Shown piece after piece: positions 37,488 to 47,166 of a stretch of DNA of 64,000 nt. Each line of letters opens with the position of its first letter. The stretch's first letter is position 1. The stretch is from positions 62,001 to 126,000 of the forward strand of contig NZ_SWFM01000003.1 in the NCBI RefSeq assembly GCF_005144865.1. The letters are read 5' to 3'. The DNA is from Guptibacillus hwajinpoensis (GTDB taxonomy: Bacteria > Bacillota > Bacilli > Bacillales > Guptibacillaceae). The position numbers were made by a program, and so were the translations under genes. The notes beneath the pieces were generated by a model that made no database searches, was not told where the DNA came from, and was given only the letters and a program-made list of their open reading frames with translations.

Positions 37488-38543
37488 TTATAATTCTTTA
37501 GGATTTAATTCAAAACGATCTGCTAATAAAGATGTTAAGTCCTCTGTTTCATGAGTACGAAGACGTCCCATTAACTGGTCAACTCCATCTTTTGCAGCTT
37601 TGTTATTAAAGAGTACCTCAAATAAAACAGATGTAATCGGCATCTCTACGTTCTGCTCTTTAGCAAGATAATGGGCCGCCTTTGTTGTACGAACACCTTC
37701 TACAACCATGCCCATGTTTTCTAAAACTTCATCAAGGTTGTTTCCTTTACCTAGAAGGTTTCCAGCACGCCAGTTACGGCTATGTACACTAGTGCATGTA
37801 ACAACTAGATCACCTATTCCCGTAAGCCCCATAAACGTTAATGGGTTTGCGCCCATAGCTGCTCCAAGTCTTGCAATTTCCGCTAGCCCCCTCGTAATGA
37901 GAGCTGCTTTTGCATTATCACCATAACCAAGACCATCAGATAAGCCTGCTCCTAAAGCAATGATGTTCTTCAAAGCTCCTCCGAGTTCTACTCCAATGAT
38001 GTCATGGTTTGTATAAACACGGAAATTTGAGTTCATAAAAAGATCCTGAACATACTCAGCTTCTTTAATTGATTTAGAAGATACAGTAACTGTAGTTGGG
38101 TGACGAAGGCTCACTTCCTCAGCGTGACTAGGACCAGATAACACAACTACTGCTTTACGAAGATCTTCTGGGATTTCTTCCTCAATCACTTCAGAAATAC
38201 GTTTTGAGGTCTCTGGCTCAATTCCTTTACTTGCATGAATAATTGTCACTGGTTTGGTCAAATAAGTCTTAAGCTCTGGTAATACTTCTCGAAGTGCTTT
38301 AGTTGGAGTCACGAGTAATATCGCTTCTGAATCCTTAACACTTTCCTCAAGTGAACTCGTCGCTTTAATTCGATCAGATAATGTAATACCAGGCAAATAC
38401 TTTTCATTTGAATGCTTCTCATTCACCTCTTTAGCAAGATCTTCTCTTCTTGCCCAGAGTTTAACCTCATGATTGTTGTCTGCTAGTACGATTGCAAGAG
38501 CCGTTCCCCAGCTACCTGCGCCTACTACTGATATAGTCGCCAT
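37488..38543 (-). CDS. gpsA: Glycerol-3-phosphate dehydrogenase [NAD(P)+]
   Basis: Makes sn-glycerol 3-phosphate from DHAP for phospholipid synthesis. 351 residues. N-terminal [10 protein letters not shown] at 8-17 binds NAD(P); catalytic Lys and neighbours lie in [14 protein letters not shown] near 189-202 and the [14 protein letters not shown] segment near 257-270. It starts 12 bp after plsY, whose substrate it supplies. Confidence 0.97.
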   Translation of the reverse strand: MATISVVGAGSWGTALAIVLADNNHEVKLWARREDLAKEVNEKHSNEKYLPGITLSDRIKATSSLEESVKDSEAILLVTPTKALREVLPELKTYLTKPVTIIHASKGIEPETSKRISEVIEEEIPEDLRKAVVVLSGPSHAEEVSLRHPTTVTVSSKSIKEAEYVQDLFMNSNFRVYTNHDIIGVELGGALKNIIALGAGLSDGLGYGDNAKAALITRGLAEIARLGAAMGANPLTFMGLTGIGDLVVTCTSVHSRNWRAGNLLGKGNNLDEVLENMGMVVEGVRTTKAAHYLAKEQNVEMPITSVLFEVLFNNKAAKDGVDQLMGRLRTHETEDLTSLLADRFELNPKEL

Positions 38544-38555
38544 TGAACTTCCTCC

Positions 38556-39155
38556 CTACTGCTCGACCTTTTGACCGAGCTTGCTTTCAGTCCCAGAAAC
38601 CAAACGTTTCACATTTGTACGATGTCTCCATACAGAAACAACTGCTAGGATCGTCCCTAACCAAATATATGAAGCTGGATATCCGCCTAGCAAGAAGATA
38701 AATGCTGGAGTTAACACTACAAAAATCAACGACCCGAGTGATACAAACCTAGTAATAAAAATAGAAAGAATTGCGATAATTCCTGCATATAAAGATGGCA
38801 GAAAAGCAAGTGTGGCAAACACTCCTATTGTTGTTGCCACACCTTTCCCACCTCTAAATCCAAAGAATACAGGCCAATTATGACCAATGATTGCACTTAT
38901 TCCCGCAAGGAAAGGGACGATTGGTTCACTAGAGAACCAATACCCTAACCAGACAGCAAGTATGCCTTTAACTACATCTAGAATAAGAACTGCAATAGCA
39001 GGACCTGTTCCTAGTACCCTAAGTGTGTTTGTCGCTCCTGCATTACCGCTTCCATGATCTCGTATATCTATTTTTTTAACAATTCGAGCTATTAAATAAC
39101 TGAAACTAACCGAACCAAGCAGGTAAGCAGCAATGCATATCAGGATCGCGATCAT
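38556..39155 (-). CDS. plsY: Glycerol-3-phosphate acyltransferase PlsY
   Basis: Membrane enzyme that acylates glycerol 3-phosphate with acyl-phosphate, giving lysophosphatidic acid. 199 residues, five transmembrane helices. Family motifs: GSVSFSYLIAR at 14-24, GSGNAGATNTLR near 36-47, GHNWPVFFGFRGGKGVAT near 92-109 and the C-terminal WRHRTNVKRL. Directly upstream of gpsA. Confidence 0.96.
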   Translation of the reverse strand: MIAILICIAAYLLGSVSFSYLIARIVKKIDIRDHGSGNAGATNTLRVLGTGPAIAVLILDVVKGILAVWLGYWFSSEPIVPFLAGISAIIGHNWPVFFGFRGGKGVATTIGVFATLAFLPSLYAGIIAILSIFITRFVSLGSLIFVVLTPAFIFLLGGYPASYIWLGTILAVVSVWRHRTNVKRLVSGTESKLGQKVEQ

Positions 39156-39207
39156 GTCATTTCCCCCTTCGTATTAGCATGACTCCCCCTGTAAAAAGAA
39201 AGAGATA

Positions 39208-40521
39208 CTATTCGCTTTTTCTGCGAGCAAAAATGCGAAGTGGCGTACCCTGGAAACCAAACGTTTCACGAATGCGATTTTCTAAGAAACGACGGTAAGA
39301 GAAATGCATTAGTTCTGGATCATTTACAAAGAGAACGATCGTTGGTGGCTTAACAGCGACTTGTGTCGCATAGTTAATCTTCAATCGTTTACCATTATCT
39401 GTTGGTGTAGGGTTCATTGCCACAGAATCCATAATTAATTCATTTAGAACGTTAGTCTTCACTCGAAGAGCATGGTTCTCAGCAACAGTATTCACGACTG
39501 GTAACAACGTGTGAAGACGTTGCTTAGTTTTAGCAGATAAGAAAACAATTGGTGCATAGCTAAGGAATAAGAAGTGATCGCGAATTTTCTGTTCAAAGAC
39601 ACGCATCGTCTTCTCATCTTTTTCAACAGCATCCCACTTGTTGACTACGATAACGACCGCTTTCCCCGCTTCGTGTGCATAACCTGCCACTTTCTTATCC
39701 TGTTCAATAATGCCCTCTTCACCATCGATAACGACAAGGACGACGTCAGAACGTTCAATACCTCTCATCGCTCGGAGTACACTGTACTTCTCAGTCGTTT
39801 CATAGATCTTCCCGCGCTTTCTCATTCCAGCGGTATCAATGATAACGTAATCTTGTCCATCTCTTGTAAACATTGAGTCAATTGCATCTCTAGTTGTTCC
39901 AGCAATGTCACTAACGATTACTCTTTCTTCTCCTAGGATGGTATTAACAAGAGAAGATTTCCCAACATTAGGACGACCTATTAACGAGAATTTAATTGTA
40001 CCTTCATCATATTCTTCTTCATTATCTTCTGGGAAAGATTTAAATACTTCATCTAAAAGGTCACCTAGACCAAGTCCATGTGAGCCTGATATGCCATACG
40101 GAGTACCAAATCCTAATGAATAGAAATCATAAACGAGCGTCTGCTGTTCAGGATTATCGACTTTATTAACTGCGAGAACAACTGGTTTATTAGAACGATA
40201 AAGAATCTTAGCCACTTCTTCATCTGCGTTCGATATACCATCACGGCCATTTACCATGAAAATAATAACATCAGCTTCATCAATAGCTATTTCAGCTTGA
40301 TAACGAATTTGCGAAAGAAATGGTTCGTCACCTATTTCAATACCACCTGTATCTATGATATTAAATTCGCGGTTTAACCATTCACCGGTGCTATAAATAC
40401 GATCTCGTGTTACTCCTGGTGTATCTTCTACAATCGAGACCCTTTCTCCTACTATACGATTAAAAATGGTCGATTTCCCAACATTTGGTCGACCTACTAT
40501 TGCGACAACTGGTTTTGTCAT
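39208..40521 (-). CDS. der: Ribosome biogenesis GTPase Der (EngA)
   Basis: Tandem-GTPase factor for 50S subunit assembly. 437 residues. First G domain: GRPNVGKST at 9-17, DTGG near 57, NKVD near 119; second: GRPNVGKSS near 182, DTAGMRKRG near 229 and NKWD near 295; C-terminal KH-like domain ends [12 protein letters not shown] with AAAGGGCG upstream. Lies 52 bp before plsY. Confidence 0.97.
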   Translation of the reverse strand: MTKPVVAIVGRPNVGKSTIFNRIVGERVSIVEDTPGVTRDRIYSTGEWLNREFNIIDTGGIEIGDEPFLSQIRYQAEIAIDEADVIIFMVNGRDGISNADEEVAKILYRSNKPVVLAVNKVDNPEQQTLVYDFYSLGFGTPYGISGSHGLGLGDLLDEVFKSFPEDNEEEYDEGTIKFSLIGRPNVGKSSLVNTILGEERVIVSDIAGTTRDAIDSMFTRDGQDYVIIDTAGMRKRGKIYETTEKYSVLRAMRGIERSDVVLVVIDGEEGIIEQDKKVAGYAHEAGKAVVIVVNKWDAVEKDEKTMRVFEQKIRDHFLFLSYAPIVFLSAKTKQRLHTLLPVVNTVAENHALRVKTNVLNELIMDSVAMNPTPTDNGKRLKINYATQVAVKPPTIVLFVNDPELMHFSYRRFLENRIRETFGFQGTPLRIFARRKSE

Positions 40522-40600
40522 TTATGTGCACGCCCTTTCTAAAAAACTATCTAAGCTTAACTCCAGAAAGTCGTGGACAAACTTTCCAGCAGTTCATTGT

Positions 40601-40625
40601 AAAAAACCCTCCTCTATAAGAAGGG
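40601..40625 (-). terminator. Rho-independent terminator of the yphA-YIEGIA operon
   Basis: Minus-strand stem CCCTTC / GGAGGG with a 7-nt loop and six T, about 90 bp downstream of the small YIEGIA partner gene. Confidence 0.6.
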
Positions 40626-40716
40626 CATAGTCTTCGATAGCTTTTATATCTTATCAAAAAAGCAACCAATGAACAACAGAGGAAAATGAATCTTCCTACA
40701 GTGGTTCTTTTTTCAG

Positions 40717-40902
40717 CTAGTGTTTCACGATAATATATACATCGTTACTTAACTTATGAGCAATCCCATCTAGTATAGCTTCAAGGTCAGCTGCTACCTG
40801 ATCCATTTCATCTTTCGTTTCACACACAAACACGTTTGCACCAACTGGTACTTTACTCACCGAAAGAGTTACAGCAGCTAGAATCAACTTCTCTAGAGTC
40901 AC
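40717..40902 (-). CDS. Small capping partner of the YIEGIA protein
   Basis: 61-residue acidic protein, VGANVFVCETKDEMDQVAADLEA being its most typical part. It resembles the short protein annotated as capping complex subunit for YIEGIA in Bacillaceae. It starts with GTG 40902, overlapping the YIEGIA gene by 4 bp, which supports a stoichiometric partner. Biochemical role unknown. Confidence 0.72.
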   Translation of the reverse strand: MTLEKLILAAVTLSVSKVPVGANVFVCETKDEMDQVAADLEAILDGIAHKLSNDVYIIVKH

Positions 40903-41789
40903 GATTGTCCACTCCCTTTTTCTTTTGTTTCAGTCGGCATTCTAATCGCATTCTCTAGAGTTGGCACTTGTGAAATAACTTTCATTGCGAGGTCAGCGCT
41001 TTTGTTTTGCGGAAGAATGAAAATACCTATTCGACCATCATCCAAATCCCTTTTGATTAGTGGAACCAAAGCAGGAGTTCCAGAATCACGATACACACCA
41101 AGAGAGATGGCAAGATCGTGAAGTATGGCTTGCCGTTGCCCTAGATTCCCGATTGTCGAGCGAGCATCAAAATTCTTTGGCTTAATAACAAAACCTAACC
41201 CATGTTCCAGAATTTCTTTTTGCCTTACTGGAATCCCTATGTTCATAATATAAATATTATCGACATATAAACCTGCACCATCAAATGATACAGTAGCCTG
41301 CTCGACATCTGATATTTTCCCTAATCTACTTCCAGTCATATATTTCTTAGCAACTAAAAATGCAAGAAATGCTGCTACACACGCAGCCCATATATTGATG
41401 GAGAGGTATGCTAATGAAGATACAAACGAAATAAATATCACAAGATAGTTACGTCCTTCAAATGTAACTGCAATTCCTTCAATATACGATGCGCCCCTTG
41501 GAACAAGCTCTAGCGAATCCATTTCAGTTAGTGTTTTCCTTTCCATGTTTCTTACTTCCCTAAATTGTGAAGCGGCCAAAGTAAGGAAAGTTACAGCAGT
41601 AAATTCCTCCTCCATAATTGAGGGCACAACTAATGCACCTAGCGATGCAGCAATAAACCCAAGCGCAAGATGGATAATCATTCCGTGTGGATAGGTCGGA
41701 TATTGACGATAATCAGTACGGAACATATAAATACGCGCTAATGTACCAACCGTAACGCCAAATAGAATTGAGAAAGTATACTCATTCAT
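40899..41789 (-). CDS. yphB: YIEGIA-family membrane protein YphB
   Basis: 296 residues with the name-giving YIEGIA motif in PRGASYIEGIAVTFEGRNY near 98-116. About four hydrophobic helices in the first 150 residues, then a soluble C-terminal domain. The family is restricted to spore-forming Firmicutes; function unknown. It overlaps yphA by 4 bp upstream and its small partner by 4 bp downstream, a tight three-gene unit. Confidence 0.85.
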   Translation of the reverse strand: MNEYTFSILFGVTVGTLARIYMFRTDYRQYPTYPHGMIIHLALGFIAASLGALVVPSIMEEEFTAVTFLTLAASQFREVRNMERKTLTEMDSLELVPRGASYIEGIAVTFEGRNYLVIFISFVSSLAYLSINIWAACVAAFLAFLVAKKYMTGSRLGKISDVEQATVSFDGAGLYVDNIYIMNIGIPVRQKEILEHGLGFVIKPKNFDARSTIGNLGQRQAILHDLAISLGVYRDSGTPALVPLIKRDLDDGRIGIFILPQNKSADLAMKVISQVPTLENAIRMPTETKEKGSGQS

Positions 41790-42388
41790 GAGTATCCACG
41801 CCTTTCTTGATGTTTTTTAACAAGCTTTTCTAAGTGTGCCGTTAACTGCACAAAATAATGCCAAACGACAGTACTCATAATAGAGATGGCTAGGATATCG
41901 AACGAACCTAATTCACCAGCCACCCTAATGATACCCATCTGATGAAATAAGGTAGAAAGAATGACCTCACCGTGTACAACCCCTAGGAGCAAGAGTGCAC
42001 ATCTCTCAGCAGAGCTATGAAGTGAAATATGAATGATAATGAATAAGACCGCTGATACGGACCATTTCGTATACAAATATGTAAAAACTGGGTCGTATAT
42101 TGAAAACAACTCAATTGATGTATACGCTGCTGTTACTATAAGCATTATGATGACGGCGTATGATCTAGTTACTTGCATGTGTGTTAACAAAACGTGATAT
42201 CCATAAATCAATGCCAATAGAAATAGTCCAGTAATTGTGTAGTCCATTATTTGAAACTCCAGATTCACACTACAAATCGCAAGCAATAAAACAAACGCTA
42301 TGTGATTTCTTTTGTTCGACGCTTTAATAAAGAAAACAGTTATTACGATTCCCATCCAGGCAAACCATAGAAAAAACGCGCCATCCAC
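41786..42388 (-). CDS. yphA: YphA-family membrane protein
   Basis: 200-residue polytopic membrane protein with about seven hydrophobic helices and a basic C-terminal tail (KLVKKHQERR). Position and topology match YphA. Function unknown. The start is GTG 42388 with GGAGGAG 6 nt upstream; a nearby ATG is in another frame. Confidence 0.8.
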   Translation of the reverse strand: MDGAFFLWFAWMGIVITVFFIKASNKRNHIAFVLLLAICSVNLEFQIMDYTITGLFLLALIYGYHVLLTHMQVTRSYAVIIMLIVTAAYTSIELFSIYDPVFTYLYTKWSVSAVLFIIIHISLHSSAERCALLLLGVVHGEVILSTLFHQMGIIRVAGELGSFDILAISIMSTVVWHYFVQLTAHLEKLVKKHQERRGYS

Positions 42389-42524
42389 GCTAATCTCCTC
42401 CTTTCATTATGATCAGTATGGGATGATTTAGTGATGTATAGACTAAAAATTTTCAAATGCATAACTTTTAATCATTTCTTTCATGCTAAGAAAGAGAAGA
42501 ATTTAAGAAAAAGGAGTGAGGATG

Positions 42525-42662
42525 ATGGGTAAAGATCGTCAGGAGAAAAAGCTAAAGAAGTCAAGAAAAGTCGAGTCAGATCGTGATCAATCACTTGAAA
42601 ACCGTGGAGCAACTACAATTGAAGGACCTACTGAAGCAAGAAAAAGGAATGGTTTACAGTAG
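42525..42662 (+). CDS. ypzI: YpzI-family small protein
   Basis: 45-residue basic/acidic protein beginning MGKDRQEKKLKKSRKVESDR and continuing with TTIEGPTEARKR; this matches the YpzI family of small Bacillus proteins, found at this locus next to ypfD. AAGGAG lies 8 nt upstream of ATG 42525; another ATG at 42522 would add one Met. It is the only rightward gene in this stretch. Function unknown. Confidence 0.82.
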   Translation: MGKDRQEKKLKKSRKVESDRDQSLENRGATTIEGPTEARKRNGLQ

Positions 42663-42705
42663 AAAAAACTTTTATCGGAGCTCCTTGGAAGTAAGGCATA
42701 AAAAA

Positions 42706-42821
42706 GGCTTTTTCGTAGACATTGTTGCTATAAAAGTGAGAGGTATTTCCGCTCCAATTAGCTAAGTGTGGTTCTTTATACAAAACTTCTTTCAAAAGCA
42801 ACACTCTTTTAGAAAAGAGCC
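42706..42821 (-). repeat. Dispersed folded repeat, copy 5
   Basis: Both halves are present in minus orientation with the core deleted: GGCTTTTTCG ... GAAAAGAGCC at the ends and TGTTGCT (42723-42729) with AGCAACA (42797-42803) inside. The stretch CCGCTCCAATTAGCTAAGTG matches copies 2, 3 and 4. The right end is duplicated: TTTAGAAAAGAGCC occurs at 42808-42821 and again at 42822-42835. Confidence 0.78.
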
Positions 42822-42838
42822 TTTAGAAAAGAGCCAAA

Positions 42839-42869
42839 AAAAGCTTTCTGCCAAAGGCAGAAAGCTTTT
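42839..42869 (-). terminator. Rho-independent terminator of ypfD
   Basis: AAAAGCTTTCTGCC paired with its exact complement, 3-nt loop, seven T on the minus strand, 7 bp after the ypfD stop codon. Confidence 0.92.
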
Positions 42870-42875
42870 CATTAC

Positions 42876-44021
42876 TTATTTATACTTTTTTAGTTGATCG
42901 CCGATCATATCGCCAAGTGAGAATGGTGAGTTTCCATCGCTCTCTTTTTGATACTCTTCAACTTCACTTGAAACTTGCTCAGTTTCAAGGACCTTAATAC
43001 TTAATGAAATACGCTTCTCATCAAGGTTAACATCAAGGACTTTCACTCGAACGGTTTCCCCTTCAGAAAGAACTTCCTGAGGTGTACCGATATGCTTGTT
43101 CGATATTTCGGAGATATGAACAAGACCCTCAACGCCAGGAGCTACTTCTACGAAAGCACCAAAGCTAACGAGACGCTTTACTGTACCTTCAATTTCATCG
43201 CCAGCATTAAGACTGCCTTTTACTTCTTCCCACGGTCCTGGGAGTGTTTCTTTAATGGATAATGAAATTCGTTCGTTGTCACGGTCAACGGATAAAATCT
43301 TAACATTTACCTGTTGTCCTTCTGAAACAACTTCAGATGGTGTTTCGACGCGATGATGTGCCATCTGAGAAATATGAACAAGTCCATCTACTCCACCGAT
43401 GTCTACAAAAGCACCAAAGTCTGTCAATCGCTGAACAGTACCTTCAACTACTTGTCCTGCTTGAAGAGATGCAAGTGTTTCTTGTTTCTTATGATCCGCT
43501 TCTTGCTCAAGCACTGCACGATGTGACAGAATTACTTTTGCTTTCTCAGGATCAAATTCAACAATTTTGACACTCAGGTTTTTACCTTTGTAATCTGAAA
43601 AATCCTCGACGTAATGTCTTTCAACAAGAGATGCTGGAATAAATCCGCGTACACCAAGGTCAACGACAAGGCCTCCCTTAACAACGTCGGCAATCTCAAC
43701 ATCAAATGCTACTGAATTCTCATATTTCTCTTGCAAAGCGTCCCACGCCTGGTCAGCCTCGACTGCTTTCTTAGAAAGCACTAGCTCATCTTCAGATACT
43801 TTGGTTACTTTAACTTCTATTTCATCACCTTCTGAGAGCACGTCACTGACTTTTTCGACGTGAAGGCTTGACAGCTCGCTGATTGGCAGCACTCCATCAA
43901 CTTTAAAACCCACATCAACTGATGCATGTTTTTCTTCGACTTTAGAGACCTTACCAGTCACCACATCTCCAATTTCGAATGATTTGAACTCAGTCATTTC
44001 CTGATTCATCTCTTCACCCAT
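42876..44021 (-). CDS. ypfD: 30S ribosomal protein S1 homologue YpfD
   Basis: 381-residue protein with four S1 OB-fold RNA-binding repeats (roughly 15-83, 103-168, 186-254 and 271-340); repeat hallmarks such as GGLVVDLGVRGFIPAS, DFGAFVDIGGVDGLVHISQ and SFGAFVEVAPGVEGLVHISE are clear. It has fewer repeats than enterobacterial S1 and its role in Bacillus translation is limited. The frame starts two codons earlier with TTG, but ATG 44021 is 9 nt from AAGGAGG. Confidence 0.95.
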   Translation of the reverse strand: MGEEMNQEMTEFKSFEIGDVVTGKVSKVEEKHASVDVGFKVDGVLPISELSSLHVEKVSDVLSEGDEIEVKVTKVSEDELVLSKKAVEADQAWDALQEKYENSVAFDVEIADVVKGGLVVDLGVRGFIPASLVERHYVEDFSDYKGKNLSVKIVEFDPEKAKVILSHRAVLEQEADHKKQETLASLQAGQVVEGTVQRLTDFGAFVDIGGVDGLVHISQMAHHRVETPSEVVSEGQQVNVKILSVDRDNERISLSIKETLPGPWEEVKGSLNAGDEIEGTVKRLVSFGAFVEVAPGVEGLVHISEISNKHIGTPQEVLSEGETVRVKVLDVNLDEKRISLSIKVLETEQVSSEVEEYQKESDGNSPFSLGDMIGDQLKKYK

Positions 44022-44203
44022 TGACAAACTCCTCCTTCAATCCAAAAGAAATAAAACTTTTCGATATGATTTATAAAAGTCTTCCACTAGTTGCGAAAGA
44101 AATTTATTGAAAAGTTAAGCACCCTTTCCTCTAACTTTCACTAAAATTGACGGATTTGTCAAGTATCCTGACGTATTTATTTAAATTTTTTAACAATATT
44201 GAA

Positions 44204-44788
44204 TTATTTATGATGTTTTTCGATAAGTTCTTGAATTTCTTGCATAATAGCCTGGGTTGCTTTTTTCGCTGCTCCCTGCTCTTGGCGAAGCGGAGATAAA
44301 TCAACTGGCTTACCATATACGATCTTCAAACGACCAAAGGGCTTATATGAACCTTGTATTGCACAGGGCACAACAGTAACTTCAGGTCGAAGCGCAAAAA
44401 ATCCAGCTCCTGAGAGACCTTCCCCTAACTTCCCATCCTTACTTCTAGTTCCTTCAGGAAAAAGACCTACGACACCACCGTCTTTCAAGATTTTCATCCC
44501 ACTTCTCAATGCTTGCTTATCACTCATTCCCCTTTTAACAGGAAAAGCGCCTACTTTATAAATTAATTTACCAAGAACAGGTATAGTGAATAACTCTGAC
44601 TTTGCCATAAAGCGAACATCTCTCGGACACATTGCTCCAACTAAAGGTGGATCAAGGTTATTAATATGGTTGGAGCAGAGCAATATCCCTCTATCTTTGG
44701 GGATATTCTCCTCACCTTCAACAGTCACTTTATTGAAAAGCTTGAAATAAATTCGAAATAAGCCTTTCCCTACTCCATATAAACTCAC
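44204..44788 (-). CDS. plsC: 1-acyl-sn-glycerol-3-phosphate acyltransferase
   Basis: Second acylation of phosphatidic acid synthesis. 194 residues. The catalytic H-x4-D is in SNHINNLDPP near 38-47 and the substrate motif FPEGTRS near 113-119. Start GTG 44788. Lies 4 bp after cmk and probably shares its promoter. In B. subtilis plsC is elsewhere; clustering with cmk is seen in several other Bacillaceae. Confidence 0.93.
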   Translation of the reverse strand: MSLYGVGKGLFRIYFKLFNKVTVEGEENIPKDRGILLCSNHINNLDPPLVGAMCPRDVRFMAKSELFTIPVLGKLIYKVGAFPVKRGMSDKQALRSGMKILKDGGVVGLFPEGTRSKDGKLGEGLSGAGFFALRPEVTVVPCAIQGSYKPFGRLKIVYGKPVDLSPLRQEQGAAKKATQAIMQEIQELIEKHHK

Positions 44789-44792
44789 TTGA

Positions 44793-45464
44793 TCAAGCCC
44801 TTTCTTTCGCTAATTGGAGAATGTAATCCACTACTTCGGAAATCGTCATTGAAGTTGTGTCAATTTCCTTTGCATCGTCCGCTTTCACAAGTGGGGCTAC
44901 TTCTCGCTCAGAATCGCGCTTATCCCTTAATGCTATTTCATTCTTGATTGTGTCTAAGTCTGCTTCAATTCCCTTATCGATCAGCTCTTTATAACGTCGT
45001 GAGGCTCTTTCTTCAACCGAAGCAATTAGAAATACTTTTAGCTCTGAATTTGGGAGAACATGCGTACCAATATCTCGCCCATCCATTACTACTCCGCCTT
45101 TGTCAGCTAATAACTTCTGACGCTTAACCATTTCTTCTCTTACTTCGCTTTGTCTTGCAACGAATGAAACATTGTTCGTTACATTAAAAGAACGAATATC
45201 TGTTGTGACATCCTTGTTATCAAGTAGTACATGCTGTTCTTCTTCGCCAACTTGAAGATCTATAACTGTCTCATTTAAAAGTTCTTTAAGTAAAGGGCCG
45301 TTCTCTAGATCTACTTCTCTCTCAATTGCTTTATATGTTAACGCGCGATACATTGCACCCGTATCAATATAAAGAAATGAAAGGTAATCAGCTACTTGTC
45401 TAGCTACTGTACTTTTACCAGCTCCTGCAGGTCCATCTATTGCTATATTGATTCTCTTTTTCAT
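44793..45464 (-). CDS. cmk: Cytidylate kinase
   Basis: Phosphorylates CMP and dCMP. 223 residues. P-loop [10 protein letters not shown] at 10-19, [12 protein letters not shown] near 35-46, [10 protein letters not shown] near 115-124 and the lid RASRRYKEL near 140-148. The frame opens 8 codons earlier, but GGAGG lies upstream of ATG 45464 and the family starts there. Confidence 0.95.
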   Translation of the reverse strand: MKKRINIAIDGPAGAGKSTVARQVADYLSFLYIDTGAMYRALTYKAIEREVDLENGPLLKELLNETVIDLQVGEEEQHVLLDNKDVTTDIRSFNVTNNVSFVARQSEVREEMVKRQKLLADKGGVVMDGRDIGTHVLPNSELKVFLIASVEERASRRYKELIDKGIEADLDTIKNEIALRDKRDSEREVAPLVKADDAKEIDTTSMTISEVVDYILQLAKERA

Positions 45465-45535
45465 GTAAATCTTGCCTCCACATTCCATTCATCAATCGTT
45501 ATTTAAAAGAAAAACTCCAATTTAACATACAAAAA

Positions 45536-45553
45536 AAGCAGGGATTCCTGCTT
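45536..45553 (-). terminator. Rho-independent terminator of sleB-ypeB-ypfB
   Basis: AAGCAGG / CCTGCTT stem, 4-nt loop, seven T on the minus strand, about 60 bp after ypfB. Confidence 0.82.
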
Positions 45554-45612
45554 CTTTGTATACCAAAAAGGTCATATTTATCATAACACAAGACCTATTT
45601 TCGGTCTATTGA

Positions 45613-45780
45613 CTATTGGCGTGTAGTGATTGGCGGCAACCCCTTTACAACACCTTCATAATAGAGTGCTTTGCTAAGATAGATCCGAAAATCATCTTGA
45701 GTGAGGAGGACCTGCGAAATGAACAAAAAGATAAATTGAATCGTGATTAACTTGATTAGCAACCTTTCAACTTTCGCCAT
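45613..45780 (-). CDS. ypfB: Small membrane protein YpfB (DUF5359)
   Basis: 55-residue protein: a basic N-terminus (KVERLLIK), one hydrophobic helix (about residues 9-28), then LYYEGVVKG, a segment typical of the YpfB/DUF5359 family. Start ATG 45780 with AAGGAG and a second purine run upstream. It follows ypeB by 21 bp, and the terminator at 45536-45553 ends the unit, so it is probably coexpressed with the germination genes. Function unknown. Confidence 0.75.
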   Translation of the reverse strand: MAKVERLLIKLITIQFIFLFISQVLLTQDDFRIYLSKALYYEGVVKGLPPITTRQ

Positions 45781-45801
45781 TTCCGCTCCCCAACTCCTTT
45801 A

Positions 45802-47151
45802 TTACATCGTATTGTAATTCATTTCTGTACCATCCATTTTCTCAACTCGTTCTTCCCGACCATTATCTGCATTAACGAAGATGCGATATGTTTCTTCTTC
45901 AATCGTACCCATAAATTCATAACATAATACTTCATCACCAAGGTCGTTTTTGATGATTCCAAGCCCTTCCTCCATGATTTGAACATTAGGATTGACTTTT
46001 TCTAACGCCTCGTCTCTTGTAATCGTGGGTTCAGTTACTTTTCTTTCATGATGGTTTGTGAGATATTCCAAGGATTCATATCCTGTGATATCACCATTAT
46101 CAAGCGCAACTTTAATATGCACAGCATCTGGGTAAATCGATACATCCCCCTGTTGTGATATGAAAGTAAAAACCCCCATTTTGTCATATTGGCTGCTTTG
46201 TGATATTTCCATATTTGTGATGTCATGTTCCTTTAGAAAACTAGTAGCTTTGTTCGCTGCTTCATTTAAGCTGAGTTTTTGTTTACCGATCTTCCTATCC
46301 ATTAGAATCCAGATCGGCTTTGCCCCTTTTTTTGTAACATCTAAATTCACACTAGATTTTTTGTCTGGATTCTCTATTGAAAGACTGTAGGCCTGGTATT
46401 TTGATTCTTTACCAGTTGTTGTGATATCTACTGACGCATTTTTATCAATGTCTAGAAAATCCATAACACGCTTCTTTGCTTCCTTTTCACTAAGTTCTTT
46501 ACCCTTAATGTTTTTATAGAGATTTTCTTTCTTCTCATTCAATTGATTTATTTCAGGTCCCCAATTCACTTCACTGTAGCCTTCAACTTGTTTATCTACG
46601 GTTTTAAACCCATCTATGATGGTGTTGTCTTGAGGTTCTGACTCTGAAGCAAGTGCTAGTTCAACATCCATCCACCTTAAGTTGTGATCGATAACCATTG
46701 CTTGAACCTTTCTAAGCTCATTCTTTACGTCATTTGAATGATTGTGAAGTTTCTTAAGTGTCTCATATTCCTCATTCGAGAGAGGTCTCTCGTCAAGATC
46801 TCGTACTGCCACACGGTAACTAAATGACCCTATGTTTGATAGAAACTCTTCTGTTTTGTTAAATGGCATCAGCGTTAACGGGAGCTGACCAACGTCATTT
46901 TGTGCTTCTGAAGTCAAGCGCCATACCTCTGCTAACGCTGGTGATAAACTGCTTCTAGAGTTCATCGCTAATGTTGAACCAATTTTCTCTTCTAGTGCAT
47001 CCATATGGAAGTTCAAATCGTGGAATGCACGTTGGTACGTATTTTCAGCATTTATTAACACTGCATTTTTCTCTTGATGCTCCTTATATCCCCAGTAGCC
47101 TGTACCAACAACACCGATTGCTAGTGCTCCGATAAGTATAGAACGAATCAT
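45802..47151 (-). CDS. ypeB: Germination protein YpeB
   Basis: 449-residue protein that stabilises SleB in the dormant spore and is itself degraded at germination. It has an N-terminal transmembrane anchor (about residues 4-20), a coiled helical domain to about 200, then repeated PepSY-type alpha/beta modules (for example SEKEAKKRVMDFLDI, SLNEAANKATSFL and TRDEALEKVNPNV). ATG preceded by GGAGGTGG. It follows sleB by 15 bp, the conserved partner order. Confidence 0.94.
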   Translation of the reverse strand: MIRSILIGALAIGVVGTGYWGYKEHQEKNAVLINAENTYQRAFHDLNFHMDALEEKIGSTLAMNSRSSLSPALAEVWRLTSEAQNDVGQLPLTLMPFNKTEEFLSNIGSFSYRVAVRDLDERPLSNEEYETLKKLHNHSNDVKNELRKVQAMVIDHNLRWMDVELALASESEPQDNTIIDGFKTVDKQVEGYSEVNWGPEINQLNEKKENLYKNIKGKELSEKEAKKRVMDFLDIDKNASVDITTTGKESKYQAYSLSIENPDKKSSVNLDVTKKGAKPIWILMDRKIGKQKLSLNEAANKATSFLKEHDITNMEISQSSQYDKMGVFTFISQQGDVSIYPDAVHIKVALDNGDITGYESLEYLTNHHERKVTEPTITRDEALEKVNPNVQIMEEGLGIIKNDLGDEVLCYEFMGTIEEETYRIFVNADNGREERVEKMDGTEMNYNTM

Positions 47152-47166
47152 ATCTAACCACCTCCA

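Noticed and set aside
42583..42765. 60-codon rightward frame after ypzI
   Set aside because: Overlaps ypzI out of frame and runs into the dispersed repeat; no ribosome site.
44148..44163. Inverted repeat TTGACGGATTTGTCAA between ypfD and plsC, with a TTGACA on the minus strand
   Set aside because: No -10 box at proper spacing and stem too short for a good terminator; may be chance.
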